A stretch of 64,000 nt of DNA from an uncultured bacterium (GCA_903831295.1 CAIKXA010000071.1:1-64000), one strand, 5' to 3'; numbered from the stretch's first letter, positions 16,629-27,255 are shown. Numbers and translations are program-made. Notes: generated by a model not told the origin, from the letters alone.

Positions 16629-18486
16629 TCGGCGGCAGCAATCGGATCTTTGTGATAAGCGCCGAGGATTCTTGAGTCATTGTGAACACGCTTGGACCAA
16701 GCGCTTGCTTCCAGTGCGACTCATCATCATTGAGCAATATGGCGAGCGGATCCATTGGCACACCAAGTCCAAGTTTGTTGGCGACATCGGAGTCATCAGA
16801 GTCATATCCCGCGGAGAGAGATGGCGATTTGGATTTCGACTTGTCGCCCTGTTCCACGCTGAGCAACATGTCTTGATATCCCCAGCACAACACGGGATTT
16901 GCGCCAATATCAGCCAATACTTGGCGGCATGCGGGAGTTTGCGCCAATGTTCCACCCGTGGGGCTACCAACCACTGCTCGCAATCCTTGCTCCACAAAAG
17001 CAGAATTGCCCATGAAGAACCAACCGCCTCCAAATCCACAACTGGACTCGCGCGACTTCTCATCAAAGATTGTGTTGCCGTTGAAATCACGCGGTTCGAA
17101 TCCGGCTTGCGGTAAAAATAAATTCAACAACGTGGTCATGGATTGCTCATCGGAGCAGCGAATTGCGTACAGACCGCTGGCTTCCTCGTTGGCTGACACT
17201 GCCTTGGAAATATCGCCCTTTGCCAAGTTGAAATCATTTGAAATTTTGCGCTTGATAATGTGCGTGTCTGGACCCAGTTTGGAAAATACGCGCGCCAAAT
17301 CTGGGCCATATTGTTGTAGAGATGCGTCGAATGGCTCCGACACTTCCTCCGGCATGGATGCCACCACCGACTCGATTAATTTCATGACTTGGTTGTATTG
17401 CACATTGATGGTGCCATATCCGGTGGCATCGCTTGGCACGAACGCTGGAGGTGGCGACGCGCTTTTTGCGGGATTGAACAAGCCCAACACTCCGGTGCGA
17501 TCGCCCTCAATCATGATGCTTGAAAGCAATTGAAATTGCGCGCCCGGCGCTTCGGATGAAAGCGCGAATCCGTAGCCGTGTATGTCGCCAAAAAGTGTCT
17601 GCAAAAAAGGCTGAATCAGGGCCACTTGCGGTCCGCCCGCGCCAGCCACTTTATGCAATCCCGAAGTCAACATCACCATCCAACCATCTCCCCTACCCAC
17701 GCTGTCCAACGTCTTTTTAAAATCCAGGGAATCAGCGACGGACTTGCGCGATTTACCTTCGTACACGCCCATCGCCTCGTCAATGTCCTGCTTGACGCTG
17801 CCAAAGAAAAATCGGTTTCCATCGCGCACAAAATAAACCGTTTCAATATGGTCAAGCGCGCCCTCGGGCACGAACGAATTTCCAGGGCCACGGCGTTTCT
17901 TTTTCACCGGCGCGTTCTTCTCTCTCGCTTGGATCGCCTTGCCAGATACGCCATGAATATCCACACTGCTCACGGAGCCCGCGTCTTTCTTTTGCATCTC
18001 GGTAAAGACCGCCTCAAATATGGTGTTGACCTTGTCGGCGTTCTCGTTCCACACGCCGCACACGATGAAGTGCGGCAAGTCGGCGTCCAACTCCTCGTCA
18101 TGCACAATATAGAAGCCAATTCCCAATGAATTTGGCCAATTCCAGGCGTCCTCATCCACTCCAAGCTCCTGCATGCGCTCCTTATTTTTTTTTGCCGAGG
18201 CTTGCATTTCATCCTTCACCAACGCTTGCACCGCGTCGCTTTTCCACCACTTTCCTAGGGGCGTGTTCGCCCAACGTTCGCGGGTAGCGGCAAGATCATC
18301 AATTCCAAGCACCAACCACGCGTCCTCGGGAACGAGTTGCTCAAAGCTCACGGCGTCCTTGACTTGAGCTTTGGCTTGATCTTTGACCACGCCATCGACC
18401 AAGTCTTTGCCTTGTCCCAACGCATTCGTGACGAGCAACAACACAGCGGCGCAAGTTGCCATGAAATTTTTATTCAACTGCATCAT
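16618..18486 (-). CDS. Secreted protein of unknown function (DUF3352-like)
   Basis: This 622-residue protein has an N-terminal signal peptide (CAAVLLLVTNALG-QG). The segment FEQLVPEDAWLVLGIDDLAA resembles the opening of DUF3352-type proteins, in which a domain of strands and helices is repeated; that match is by look only. A basic stretch (VKKKRRGPG) lies near residue 200. No catalytic motif is visible. It lies 72 bases downstream of a trypsin-like protease gene on the same strand, so both may be exported together. Confidence 0.6.
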   Translation of the reverse strand: MMQLNKNFMATCAAVLLLVTNALGQGKDLVDGVVKDQAKAQVKDAVSFEQLVPEDAWLVLGIDDLAATRERWANTPLGKWWKSDAVQALVKDEMQASAKKNKERMQELGVDEDAWNWPNSLGIGFYIVHDEELDADLPHFIVCGVWNENADKVNTIFEAVFTEMQKKDAGSVSSVDIHGVSGKAIQAREKNAPVKKKRRGPGNSFVPEGALDHIETVYFVRDGNRFFFGSVKQDIDEAMGVYEGKSRKSVADSLDFKKTLDSVGRGDGWMVMLTSGLHKVAGAGGPQVALIQPFLQTLFGDIHGYGFALSSEAPGAQFQLLSSIMIEGDRTGVLGLFNPAKSASPPPAFVPSDATGYGTINVQYNQVMKLIESVVASMPEEVSEPFDASLQQYGPDLARVFSKLGPDTHIIKRKISNDFNLAKGDISKAVSANEEASGLYAIRCSDEQSMTTLLNLFLPQAGFEPRDFNGNTIFDEKSRESSCGFGGGWFFMGNSAFVEQGLRAVVGSPTGGTLAQTPACRQVLADIGANPVLCWGYQDMLLSVEQGDKSKSKSPSLSAGYDSDDSDVANKLGLGVPMDPLAILLNDDESHWKQALGPSVFTMTQESSALITKIRLLPPTTP

Positions 18487-18558
18487 TTGAATCCTTTGAA
18501 ACTTCTGCGGTTGGCGCAGGTCCCCGCCAATTTGAAATCACTACATATTTTTAAAAAA

Positions 18559-19554
18559 CTATTTCGACCCGACCGCGCCCGTATTTGATCCATCGAGCAA
18601 CGCGGACTCGGTATCAAACTTGGAACGCGTTGGACCATCGTGATAGTTGTGGCCAGAATTTGGATTGCTGCGGTCGTAGGCAAAGGCCTCGCGATTGCGC
18701 ACAAAGTCCTTCACGTAACGCGCGGGAATTGCAAAACCCAGCGATTCGCCGCCGCGCAACCCCATGTTTGTGATTCCAATCACCTCGCCACGCGTGTTGA
18801 ACAATGGACCACCAGAGTTGCCGGGATTGATCGGGCAATCCATCTGTATATAGGTGAGGCCGTCGAAACTGCGCTGCGTTGTGCTGATCACGCCTTGCGT
18901 CAGCGTGCGCTCAAGTCCCAGCGGATTTCCAATGGCAAACACGGCTTGACCAATATCAAGTTGCTCCTCTTTTTGAATAGGTGCAAATGAGAAGTCGCCC
19001 TCTTTGGTGGCAGGAATCTTCACCAGGGCCAAATCCAAATGATTGTTCACCGCGATCAATTCAACCTTGTCAATGTCCACGCGCTTGAGCGTTCCATCTG
19101 GTTGCGGAAACCACACAGTGGCCTTCAACTTTTGCTCGCCCTGCACAACATGCGCGTTGGTGATGGCGTGTCCATCCTTGTCAATGATCACGCCCGAACC
19201 CAATCCACTGGGCGTGCTGATTTTCACGACCGCGGGACCAATACTTTTGGCGTGCTCCTTTGGACTTTGCGTTGGCGCGTTCACCACGGTGTGGAACAAA
19301 TCATCGCGCTCCACTTTCACTGGCGCGGCAGCGGCGGCGGCCTCGATGGAAGCGACATCCTCCATGTCAAATGACAACACTTCCGCGCCAATGTCCACCC
19401 ACACGCGCTTATCGCTGCGTTTCACAATTTGACCATTGATAGTGGAGCCACTTTGCAGATGAATCACATCCGCGCTGGAGAACTCAACAGCGCCAAGAAG
19501 CAAAGTCACGCTTGCAAATGCCCGAAGCGACGATAATGACATATATTTTTTCAC
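18559..19554 (-). CDS. Trypsin-like serine protease, S1C type without PDZ domain
   Basis: This 331-residue exported protease has a signal peptide (about residues 1-28). A short beta domain follows (residues 29-72), starting DVIHLQSGSTINGQIV, that looks like a small barrel. The trypsin-like domain has the triad His135 (TNAHVV), Asp174 (HLDLALVKI) and Ser247 (PGNSGGPL), as in HtrA/DegP. The C-terminus holds no PDZ domain; it ends in about 50 polar residues. So it is an HtrA-related protease without the usual peptide-sensing part. It is divergent from the FG-GAP gene. Confidence 0.88.
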   Translation of the reverse strand: MKKYMSLSSLRAFASVTLLLGAVEFSSADVIHLQSGSTINGQIVKRSDKRVWVDIGAEVLSFDMEDVASIEAAAAAAPVKVERDDLFHTVVNAPTQSPKEHAKSIGPAVVKISTPSGLGSGVIIDKDGHAITNAHVVQGEQKLKATVWFPQPDGTLKRVDIDKVELIAVNNHLDLALVKIPATKEGDFSFAPIQKEEQLDIGQAVFAIGNPLGLERTLTQGVISTTQRSFDGLTYIQMDCPINPGNSGGPLFNTRGEVIGITNMGLRGGESLGFAIPARYVKDFVRNREAFAYDRSNPNSGHNYHDGPTRSKFDTESALLDGSNTGAVGSK

Positions 19555-19645
19555 AGGCTTATGATAGCCCGCCCGCCCATTTGGTCGGGGCTAGAGATCG
19601 TGCTTTGCAAAATACTTTTTACTGACCTCTTTATGGAGACCTGTG

Positions 19646-22096
19646 ATGTTTATTCTTTCCGCCGTTGCCATGAGCTTGAGCGCCGCCGTGCTCGCCGCGC
19701 CGCAAAGCGCCGATCTATCCGCCAACTTTGGCTTTGATCCACTGGAGATTCAAAAGATCGACTCCAAAGCTGGTCCCATGATCGCCACCGACTTGGATGG
19801 CGACGGCCGCAAGGATTTGGTGGTGGTGAACAATCGCAAGAGTCGCATTGAACTGTATTACCAACGCGCAGACGCCAAGCCCGGCGACGAGAAGCCGACA
19901 ACTCCGGGTTCCAATGAATTGCCTGAGCTTTGGCGCTTTCGCCGCGAGACCATTTCAGTGCCGCACGAAGTGCTGGCGGTGCTTGCCAACGATTTTGATC
20001 ACGATGGAAAAATGGATTTGATCTACGCGGGACAACCAGGAACGATTGCGTTTGTGCAACAGAAAAAACCCGGCGTGTTTGAAATTATCCGCAAGACACC
20101 AGTGAAAAATCTAGTGGGAAACCGCGACAATTTGCTGCTCGCCAACGTGAATGGCGATTCCAAACCCGAACTGATCACAAACACTGGTGGAAAAATTTCC
20201 GTGTGGCCTTTGGACAATGATCAACTTGGAACTCCGCTGGAATTAAGCGCTGGCGAGGGAACAATTGTGGCCATTATGACGGACGATTTTGACGGCAATG
20301 GAACCATGGATCTCGCCGGCATTGTGCCTGACGACTCCAGTCCGATTCGTATTTGGCTCACCAGCCTTGATGGCGACAAACTTGTGGTGGGCCCGCAAAA
20401 TAGATTTGAAATGCCGCCGTTACGCGAGGTGGATGCGCTGCATTTGCCCGGCGACAAGCAGGCGATGCTGGCGGTGATCGAGAAACCCAGCAAGCGTTTA
20501 GTGTTCAGCAAATTGGTCAAGTCAACCATTGAACGCGCCAGCGACCGCGAGGCCAGCATTCAAACTGTGACCTTCAATGATCCGCAAAATAAAAAGCGCA
20601 ACTTCGCCGTGGCTGACATTGATGGCGATGGCCGTTTGGATTTGCTCGCCACCAACACTGGCGAGAACGCGGTGATGTTGTATCGCCAGAAACCTGGAAA
20701 GGGTTTTGAAACGCCGGAGAAATTTCCAGCGCTCGCGGATTTGGATTCGATCGCCGCGCAAGGCGCCAAAGGTGATCAACTTGCGCAACTCTTTTTACTG
20801 TCGGAAAAAGAAGGCATCGTTGGGCGCTCCGATGCCGGCAGCGATGGCATCGCATTTCCCAAGGCAATTCCGCTTCCCGCTGGTAGTTCGCCAGTCACAA
20901 TGAATTTGCTGGATTTCAATGGCGCCAGCACTTTGGCGGTGGTCACCAAGGATGGACGCAACTATCAATTGCTTTTAATTCCCACCACTGGTGAACAATC
21001 CATGGATACAAAAAATCACCGCACTGTGAGTTTGGGAACGCTGAGCCGCGGGCCTGAAACAATTCTTAGTTTGGACGTCGATCATGATGGCCACACGGAT
21101 CTTTTGGTGTTCACTCCCGACAAGCCCATGATCATGGTGCGCGATGGCATGGACAAGGATGGCAAACCGGAGTTGAAAGTTCTTGAGAGCAAGGACATGG
21201 GACAATTTGGTTTGGTGCAAGCCGCCAACGGCCGCAACACTTCGTCGCTTGATGTGCTTGGGGATGGGAAGAGCGAACTGCTGGTTGCGGATCGGAATTA
21301 TGTCCGCGCATTGACATACAACGCCACGCCACCTGCGGGCACCAGTCCGGGTTGGCAAGTGGTTGCGCAAATCAATGCCGAAGCCTCCGACGCCAAACTC
21401 ACCAGCATCGCCATCATGGGCGACAAGATTGTCGCGGGTGACCGCGAGAATGGCCGGCTTGTTGTGTTCTCTAAAAATAAAGACAAGAACGACAAGCCTG
21501 TGTGGAAACAAAGCGAGGCGATTGAAGTTCCTGGTTTCAAGTTCAATCAAATTTTTGCCGGCCGTCTTGGTGGCGACGACAACGATGTCATTCTTGTGAT
21601 TGGCGATTCCAGTTTCGCCGTGGTCCGACTGCAAGGCGAGCGTTGGCGCTTGGACGAAGTTGCGACATGGAAAAGCGACGAACCACGGCGCGTAGAGCAT
21701 GAATTTGTTGTTGGTGATTTAAATGGCGACGGTTTTTTAGATGTGACCGCGCTCGACGCCGCAGATCAAATGGCGGAGATCTTGACTTTCAGCCAATCGG
21801 GTCAGTTGCGCTACGGCACTGCCTTTAAAGTATTTGAAACAAAAATGTTCGCAGGCGGCGAACCCAAAGAGTTCGAGCCCAACATGGGCATGGTGACGGA
21901 TATCACCGGCGACGGCAAGGACGACTTGGTATTGATGGCGCACGACCGAGTGTTGATTTATCCGCAGCAGACCAAGCCAAGCGCTGCGCCTGTGCTAGAG
22001 GCAACACCCGTGAAAAAGTCGGCTGTGAATCCAGCAACTGATGCGGCTGAAAAACCCGCGGTGATTGCGCCACAATCTAAGTCCGCCGGCAAGTGA
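19646..22096 (+). CDS. Secreted FG-GAP/VCBS repeat protein
   Basis: This 816-residue exported protein has a signal peptide (residues 1-18, ending VLAAP). At least seven repeats carry a calcium-binding-like core of the form DxDGDGxxDL, such as DLDGDGRKDLV, DFDHDGKMDLI, DIDGDGRLDLL, DVDHDGHTDLL, DLNGDGFLDVT and DITGDGKDDLV. Such repeats fold into a beta-propeller like the integrin alpha head, and proteins of this kind are common in planctomycetes. The last ~45 residues are a Pro/Ala/Lys linker-like tail. GGAGA precedes the ATG at 19646; a GTG at 19643 is also possible. The ligand is unknown. Confidence 0.88.
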   Translation: MFILSAVAMSLSAAVLAAPQSADLSANFGFDPLEIQKIDSKAGPMIATDLDGDGRKDLVVVNNRKSRIELYYQRADAKPGDEKPTTPGSNELPELWRFRRETISVPHEVLAVLANDFDHDGKMDLIYAGQPGTIAFVQQKKPGVFEIIRKTPVKNLVGNRDNLLLANVNGDSKPELITNTGGKISVWPLDNDQLGTPLELSAGEGTIVAIMTDDFDGNGTMDLAGIVPDDSSPIRIWLTSLDGDKLVVGPQNRFEMPPLREVDALHLPGDKQAMLAVIEKPSKRLVFSKLVKSTIERASDREASIQTVTFNDPQNKKRNFAVADIDGDGRLDLLATNTGENAVMLYRQKPGKGFETPEKFPALADLDSIAAQGAKGDQLAQLFLLSEKEGIVGRSDAGSDGIAFPKAIPLPAGSSPVTMNLLDFNGASTLAVVTKDGRNYQLLLIPTTGEQSMDTKNHRTVSLGTLSRGPETILSLDVDHDGHTDLLVFTPDKPMIMVRDGMDKDGKPELKVLESKDMGQFGLVQAANGRNTSSLDVLGDGKSELLVADRNYVRALTYNATPPAGTSPGWQVVAQINAEASDAKLTSIAIMGDKIVAGDRENGRLVVFSKNKDKNDKPVWKQSEAIEVPGFKFNQIFAGRLGGDDNDVILVIGDSSFAVVRLQGERWRLDEVATWKSDEPRRVEHEFVVGDLNGDGFLDVTALDAADQMAEILTFSQSGQLRYGTAFKVFETKMFAGGEPKEFEPNMGMVTDITGDGKDDLVLMAHDRVLIYPQQTKPSAAPVLEATPVKKSAVNPATDAAEKPAVIAPQSKSAGK

Positions 22097-22124
22097 GATG
22101 CGCTGCATTTTATTTACAGGTGGC

Positions 22125-25100
22125 TCACGCGTAACTATGTAGACCCGTGATTACAAAGTTGATCACGATCCAGTTGAACAACATCACGCCGGCACCAATA
22201 ATGGCCAGCACCGCGGTCCACATACCCTTGTCTTTGCTGCGCCAGCGTGTGTGAATAAGCAGCGCGAATACAACAAAGGTGTTCAGCGCGAATACTTCTT
22301 TGGGGTCCCAACCCCAAGGACGTCCCCAACTGTGATCGGCCCAGATCGCCCCCATGGCAATGCCCGACCACAACATGACAAATGAAAGTTCCATCAGTGT
22401 CATGGTGACGCCATCCAAAATTTCACCAACACGATGTACGCGTATTTCAGCTGCAGGACCGGAGGAATTCACCAGCGACATCATTTCACCAGCGCCGCCA
22501 ATGCGCGCGAAGGTGGCCGCGCCGCCGCGCCATCGCCACACTAAATACAACGCCGCGCTCACCGCGGCCATAAAGATAAGCGCGTAACTAAAGATGACAA
22601 CGTTGGTGTGTATGTACAGCCAAATATCGTGCAGCACCGGCATCATGTTTGAAATTGCCGGATTCAACTGCGCGGGCAACAACGCGCACGCCATCAATGC
22701 TGTCATGCTGGTCACCGCGGCGCCCAGCGCGAACAATCCGCTCACGGCGGTTCGGCGCAAAACAATTTCAACCACAATGGCCAAGCACGAACCAAACCAC
22801 GCGCTGGTGGTGACGGCTTCAAACATGTTGGAGTTGGGCCAACGATCGCTGATGTACCAGCGCAATAACAGCGCCGTAGTTTGCAAAATGAAAGCCGCAG
22901 CGAACACCACCATTCCGGCGCGCCGTGCCCAGGGCCATTTCCAAGACACTCCCAAAAGCAGCAACGTCACGCTGGCAAAAAACACAAACCAAGTCCACGT
23001 CATTTGTCCCGTACGGAAATACCAACTTTCCCACCACAATCTGTCCGGCGACGGATACGCCGCCGCGTCCATTGTGGCCGCCGCGGTCGCCAAAGATTTC
23101 GCGGCTGCATTCACGCCATTCACGTCGCCGGCGCGCCAGGCGAGTTGCAATTGTTCCCACGGCGCGGCAGTTGCACCAGTAGCGGCGTCTAGGGTTTGCC
23201 ACTGGAGTGAAGGTATAGAATTTGCCTGAATTACACTGGTTTGCGCTGAATTCACGGCGACAGCCCCCCCGCTTGATGAAGCATTTGATGACACGTCGGC
23301 TAGTGGGGTTGGAGGCACAGCCCGCAGACGAGCGCGAATTTGATCGAACTGCATCAGCGCGATGGCGCCGCGCATTTGATCAGCTTGCTTTGCCGTACGG
23401 ATTAAATCTCCGGAGAGTTGGCGCATCAGTGGCGCGATACTGTCCTGCCAAGCGCCGTTCTGATCCGACCACAGCAACTCACGCGAAATCATTCCATGTG
23501 ATTGAAATCCTCGCATGCGTTCTTTAAGAGATGGATCACTTTGCAGCAACGCTTGTGCAAGACGCGCCCGCACCTCGGCGTTCTTCACTCGGATCACATC
23601 GGCGCTCTCATATGCCTCTGGTCGAATCGCTAAGTCAAGAAGTGTGAACATTGGCGACTGCGCACCAATTTTTTTACCGCCAGAAATTTCCTGCATATAG
23701 CCAAAGGAAAAACTGCCGAGACTTTTAATCCGGCCCTCACTCATGATGGCTAGCCCTTCAATCGGCGCAAGATCCACTTCACTGGCAAAGGCGTTTGTAT
23801 TTTCGCCCAAAACTTTTTCGACCGCGACTTGCGCCGCATTGGCTTGACTCATCAAAGCAACATCGCGGGTCTCGACCGTGTGCGTGTGCGCGATTGGTGA
23901 AATGTTCTGCGCGCTTGCGTTGCTATTGCCCATACAAATCACCGCGCTCATCATCAGCAGCGCTGTCAACGCGGATGGCGAATGCAGCCTAATTTGCGCC
24001 GCATTTTTGCTTTTTTCAATTGCGCGTCGCTTGATCACGGGCTTCACATAGAAGGCATAGCACATTCCAATGGCAGCCATAATTGCGCCCGTAAGTTGCA
24101 ACCACACTCCCTCACGGGTTCCCACGCCAAGCACAGTGAAGTTTAAACCCGCGCTCGCGGGCAAGCCATCTTGACCTGCGTCAGGCGGATCCCACTGCGC
24201 CTGAAAAAACCAAAGTCCATCATGTTCAATTGGTTGATTCACGCTGACGGCTTGCGGCGCGCCCCACTTTCCATCAGGCTCGCCAAATCGCAGTTGACTT
24301 GTGTAGTCGCGAATGGTGGATGTTTCTCCGGTGAAACCACCCACATGTGAAGTGAGAGTGAATGTTTCAAGCGCCACCGCGCTTGGCAGCGGCATCCGTC
24401 TGCGCGAAAATAAAACCTCCGCTTCGGATCCATCGGCTAGGCGAATGCGCGTGGGCGAAAATAATCGACCGCGAAGGACATCTTCAGTTCGATCAAACGC
24501 GTAGTCGTGGTAGCGAAGCCATTTGGTTTCGCCGTCAATGGTCCCAATACGCGCCATAGCTGAGCGCTCGCCAACATCTTTCACGCGTTGATTTGGAGGA
24601 ACAATGACTGGCTTCACTTCCGGCACGGCGCGCGTAAAATATTCCAACACACGCAATGTGGTTCCCTCGCCCAACACAAGAGGTTCCCCAATTGCAATGG
24701 GACGAACTTGTGTTTCATTTGTGATCGCCAGCACCGCGGTCAACTGAGCGGGGTCCGGTCCAGCGATTAAAGTGATGGGAATACGCCCAATTCCAGGCAA
24801 ATATCGCGCGCCCAGTTCCGGCGCCATGCTCATAGGTGCGGAGCGTGGATCGGGATTATCACTGGCTTTCATGTCGCGGTTGAGCGCTGGATCATTGAAT
24901 ATCCAGCGGCGAAATTCGCCGTGCGGTGTCTTCATGTCAACAATAACCACGCTCACTTCGCCGCCCGAAAGAACCATGTCATCTTGGGCGCCGGCCACTT
25001 TAAAACCGTAGCCGCGCTCCACTAGACCGATGGGAATGAATCCATCCGCACCAGGCTTAGCCGCCAAGTCCACAAGAATGTCGCCCACTCCTTCAAGCGT

Positions 25101-26336
25101 GAATTGCACTCGCGCTTCATGCGAGCGTTCGGCCAGCATGGCGGCGGAATCCACAAAGCGAAAGCGAATCAAGTCGCCCGGCGAAGTCCGTGCACGCGGA
25201 TCAAATGCGGCAAGGGTGAAATCGCGAGCGCTTGCGTTGGGGGACTCAATGCGAACGCGCAACGCTGGGTTCAACGGACTGTCAACTGCTCCACGCGCAA
25301 GACGACTTTGCTCCACGGCGTAGCGCAAGTATCCAGTGGCGCTGAATATGATATTTGGAAATGGATCATTGGCCGCGAGGGCGGGAATGGCGACATCGAT
25401 CGGATCAATTGGTTCATCCACGGCGGCGGAAAAAATGTGCGAGCGATCAGAAATGTAATCGTTATAAAATGGAAGTCCGTTGATGGGTCGCTCGCACCAC
25501 GCCGTGTCGCCAGGCTTGCGCACATACAACGCCCACGATTTTTCCAAATCGTTTTTCAAATAAAACCAGTGTTGGCTGGCGTACTCCACGCGCGCCACAA
25601 AGAGCGGCTCGACAATGGCGGTTCCTTTGGCTTTGACTGCTCTTTCCACGGGATTTTGATCATTTCCAGTGAACAGTAAATCCTCCGCAAGATCAGGCCG
25701 GCCGTCGATCACTTGACGAATAAATTTCTGGCGCGGCCCATCCACCACCATCATGATGCTGTAAGCACTGCCACCCAAGGCGTCCGCTGTTTGCAATTTC
25801 CAGTTGGGATCAATGGACGCCACTTGCACAGACCACTTCTCCGCACCCACTTGTATTTGTGTTTGATTGCCAGGCGCGGCCAGAATTTTGCCAACACCTT
25901 TACTTGCGCCATCGCTTGAAGTGATTTCCAAAAGCACTTCGCGCCGCGACACAGGCGCGTCGCCCTCGACCTTGGTGGAGAAATACCACAGGCTTCCCGC
26001 GATCAATGTGAGAATGCCAGAGTGAATCATCCAGACGCCAAAATTCACTGGACGAAATGGAATTCGCCGCAGCGTGGTCCACGTGATGTTGGCCGCGATC
26101 AACAACATCAAGGCAAGAAATGGCCACCAATGAAACCATTCGAACTCCGTCAACTCAAACGGACGCCACTGTCGCAACATGGAGTACCGCCACGCATCAG
26201 GGTGAAAAATATTGGGATGAATCGGATAGACAATTCCAGCGCTGCCCACCGTCATATAGATGAACAAGAGCGCGAGCAACGTGATTCCAAACTTGACATT
26301 GGAAAATAAATCGGAGATCGCACGAAATGGATTCAT
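22125..26336 (-). CDS. Cytochrome c maturation protein, ResB-CcsA fusion
   Basis: This 1403-residue membrane protein fuses both halves of the System II cytochrome c synthase. The N-terminal ResB-like part has membrane helices near residues 15-35, 70-90 and 100-120 and a large external domain. The C-terminal CcsA-like part has at least six helices and the haem-handling segment SWGRPWGWDPKEVF (Trp-rich WWD motif), followed by a conserved His (LLIHTRW). It transports and attaches haem to apocytochrome c on the outer face of the membrane. CcsBA fusions known to me are about 900-1000 residues; the excess here lies in the external ResB part and in the ~330-residue external region between the halves. 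No cytochrome gene adjoins it. Confidence 0.88.
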   Translation of the reverse strand: MNPFRAISDLFSNVKFGITLLALLFIYMTVGSAGIVYPIHPNIFHPDAWRYSMLRQWRPFELTEFEWFHWWPFLALMLLIAANITWTTLRRIPFRPVNFGVWMIHSGILTLIAGSLWYFSTKVEGDAPVSRREVLLEITSSDGASKGVGKILAAPGNQTQIQVGAEKWSVQVASIDPNWKLQTADALGGSAYSIMMVVDGPRQKFIRQVIDGRPDLAEDLLFTGNDQNPVERAVKAKGTAIVEPLFVARVEYASQHWFYLKNDLEKSWALYVRKPGDTAWCERPINGLPFYNDYISDRSHIFSAAVDEPIDPIDVAIPALAANDPFPNIIFSATGYLRYAVEQSRLARGAVDSPLNPALRVRIESPNASARDFTLAAFDPRARTSPGDLIRFRFVDSAAMLAERSHEARVQFTLEGVGDILVDLAAKPGADGFIPIGLVERGYGFKVAGAQDDMVLSGGEVSVVIVDMKTPHGEFRRWIFNDPALNRDMKASDNPDPRSAPMSMAPELGARYLPGIGRIPITLIAGPDPAQLTAVLAITNETQVRPIAIGEPLVLGEGTTLRVLEYFTRAVPEVKPVIVPPNQRVKDVGERSAMARIGTIDGETKWLRYHDYAFDRTEDVLRGRLFSPTRIRLADGSEAEVLFSRRRMPLPSAVALETFTLTSHVGGFTGETSTIRDYTSQLRFGEPDGKWGAPQAVSVNQPIEHDGLWFFQAQWDPPDAGQDGLPASAGLNFTVLGVGTREGVWLQLTGAIMAAIGMCYAFYVKPVIKRRAIEKSKNAAQIRLHSPSALTALLMMSAVICMGNSNASAQNISPIAHTHTVETRDVALMSQANAAQVAVEKVLGENTNAFASEVDLAPIEGLAIMSEGRIKSLGSFSFGYMQEISGGKKIGAQSPMFTLLDLAIRPEAYESADVIRVKNAEVRARLAQALLQSDPSLKERMRGFQSHGMISRELLWSDQNGAWQDSIAPLMRQLSGDLIRTAKQADQMRGAIALMQFDQIRARLRAVPPTPLADVSSNASSSGGAVAVNSAQTSVIQANSIPSLQWQTLDAATGATAAPWEQLQLAWRAGDVNGVNAAAKSLATAAATMDAAAYPSPDRLWWESWYFRTGQMTWTWFVFFASVTLLLLGVSWKWPWARRAGMVVFAAAFILQTTALLLRWYISDRWPNSNMFEAVTTSAWFGSCLAIVVEIVLRRTAVSGLFALGAAVTSMTALMACALLPAQLNPAISNMMPVLHDIWLYIHTNVVIFSYALIFMAAVSAALYLVWRWRGGAATFARIGGAGEMMSLVNSSGPAAEIRVHRVGEILDGVTMTLMELSFVMLWSGIAMGAIWADHSWGRPWGWDPKEVFALNTFVVFALLIHTRWRSKDKGMWTAVLAIIGAGVMLFNWIVINFVITGLHSYA

Positions 26337-26421
26337 GGGTGAGGAATAGATTCTACGAGGGCTTTACAAGGCAAGCCACACGACAATCCATGCGCGTAGA
26401 AATGGCTACCATATTGCCCCT

Positions 26422-27255
26422 ATGAGAAACCCTATGCACAAAACACTTCAATCCGTCCTTGTATTTGGTCTATTTTCCGCAGTGTCTTTATTCAGTGGCT
26501 GCAAGGCAACATCGAAAGATGCTGCAACACCAGCAGCAACTACAGCAGCTGCATCCGCACCTGTTGCACCCGCGAAAGCAGTTGCAGCAACCGAACCCGA
26601 CGCTCCAATTGCGCCTGCAAAACCTGTAGCCCCAGTTGCACCCGCACCTGTAGCTCCGGTCGCCCCAGCAAAGCCCGTTGCATCCATAGTTCCTGCTCAA
26701 CCAGTTGCGCCAGCAGCAGCTCCCGCCGCAAACACATCCATGCCAATGTCAGACATGATGTATGTGGTGATGAAGACCAACAAGGGTGATGTGGTCATGG
26801 AACTTGATCACAAGATGGCGCCAAAGAGCGTTGAAAATTTCATGGCGTATGTGAATGCCAATTACTACGACAAAACAATCTTTCACCGCGTGATCCGCGA
26901 CTTCATGATTCAGGGCGGCGGATTCACAAGCGACATGACGCAAAAGTCCACCAACGCTCCGATTGTCAACGAGGGCAAGAATGGGTTGCTTAATACACGC
27001 GGCACTCTTGCAATGGCACGAACCAACGATCCAAATTCAGCCACAAGCCAATTCTTTATCAACACTGTTGACAATCAGTTTCTTAACGCCAGTGGCCGTA
27101 ACCCCGGCTACGCAGTGTTTGGAAAAGTCATTGATGGAATGGACGTGGTCGATGTGATTCGCGCCATGCCAACCAAACGCGGCGATGTTCCTGTGGAAAC
27201 CGTGGAAATCATCTCCATTCGTCCGTTGCCTGGAGCACCTGCTGCCAAGAAATAA
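26422..27255 (+). CDS. Lipoprotein cyclophilin-type peptidyl-prolyl isomerase
   Basis: This 277-residue protein has a signal peptide with lipobox LFSGC, a Pro/Ala/Val-rich linker (about residues 40-110, units like PAKPVAPV) that probably spans from the membrane, and a C-terminal cyclophilin domain (about 112-275). The active-site pattern FHRVIRDFMIQGG and ATSQFFI is present. It is expected to speed cis-trans isomerisation at proline in exported proteins. The in-frame ATG at 26434 is an equally good start. A strong terminator follows. Confidence 0.92.
   Translation: MRNPMHKTLQSVLVFGLFSAVSLFSGCKATSKDAATPAATTAAASAPVAPAKAVAATEPDAPIAPAKPVAPVAPAPVAPVAPAKPVASIVPAQPVAPAAAPAANTSMPMSDMMYVVMKTNKGDVVMELDHKMAPKSVENFMAYVNANYYDKTIFHRVIRDFMIQGGGFTSDMTQKSTNAPIVNEGKNGLLNTRGTLAMARTNDPNSATSQFFINTVDNQFLNASGRNPGYAVFGKVIDGMDVVDVIRAMPTKRGDVPVETVEIISIRPLPGAPAAKK

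Noticed and set aside
25104..25679. 191-residue plus-strand frame inside the ResB-CcsA gene
   Set aside because: Antisense shadow of a clear coding region; no ribosome site or domain.
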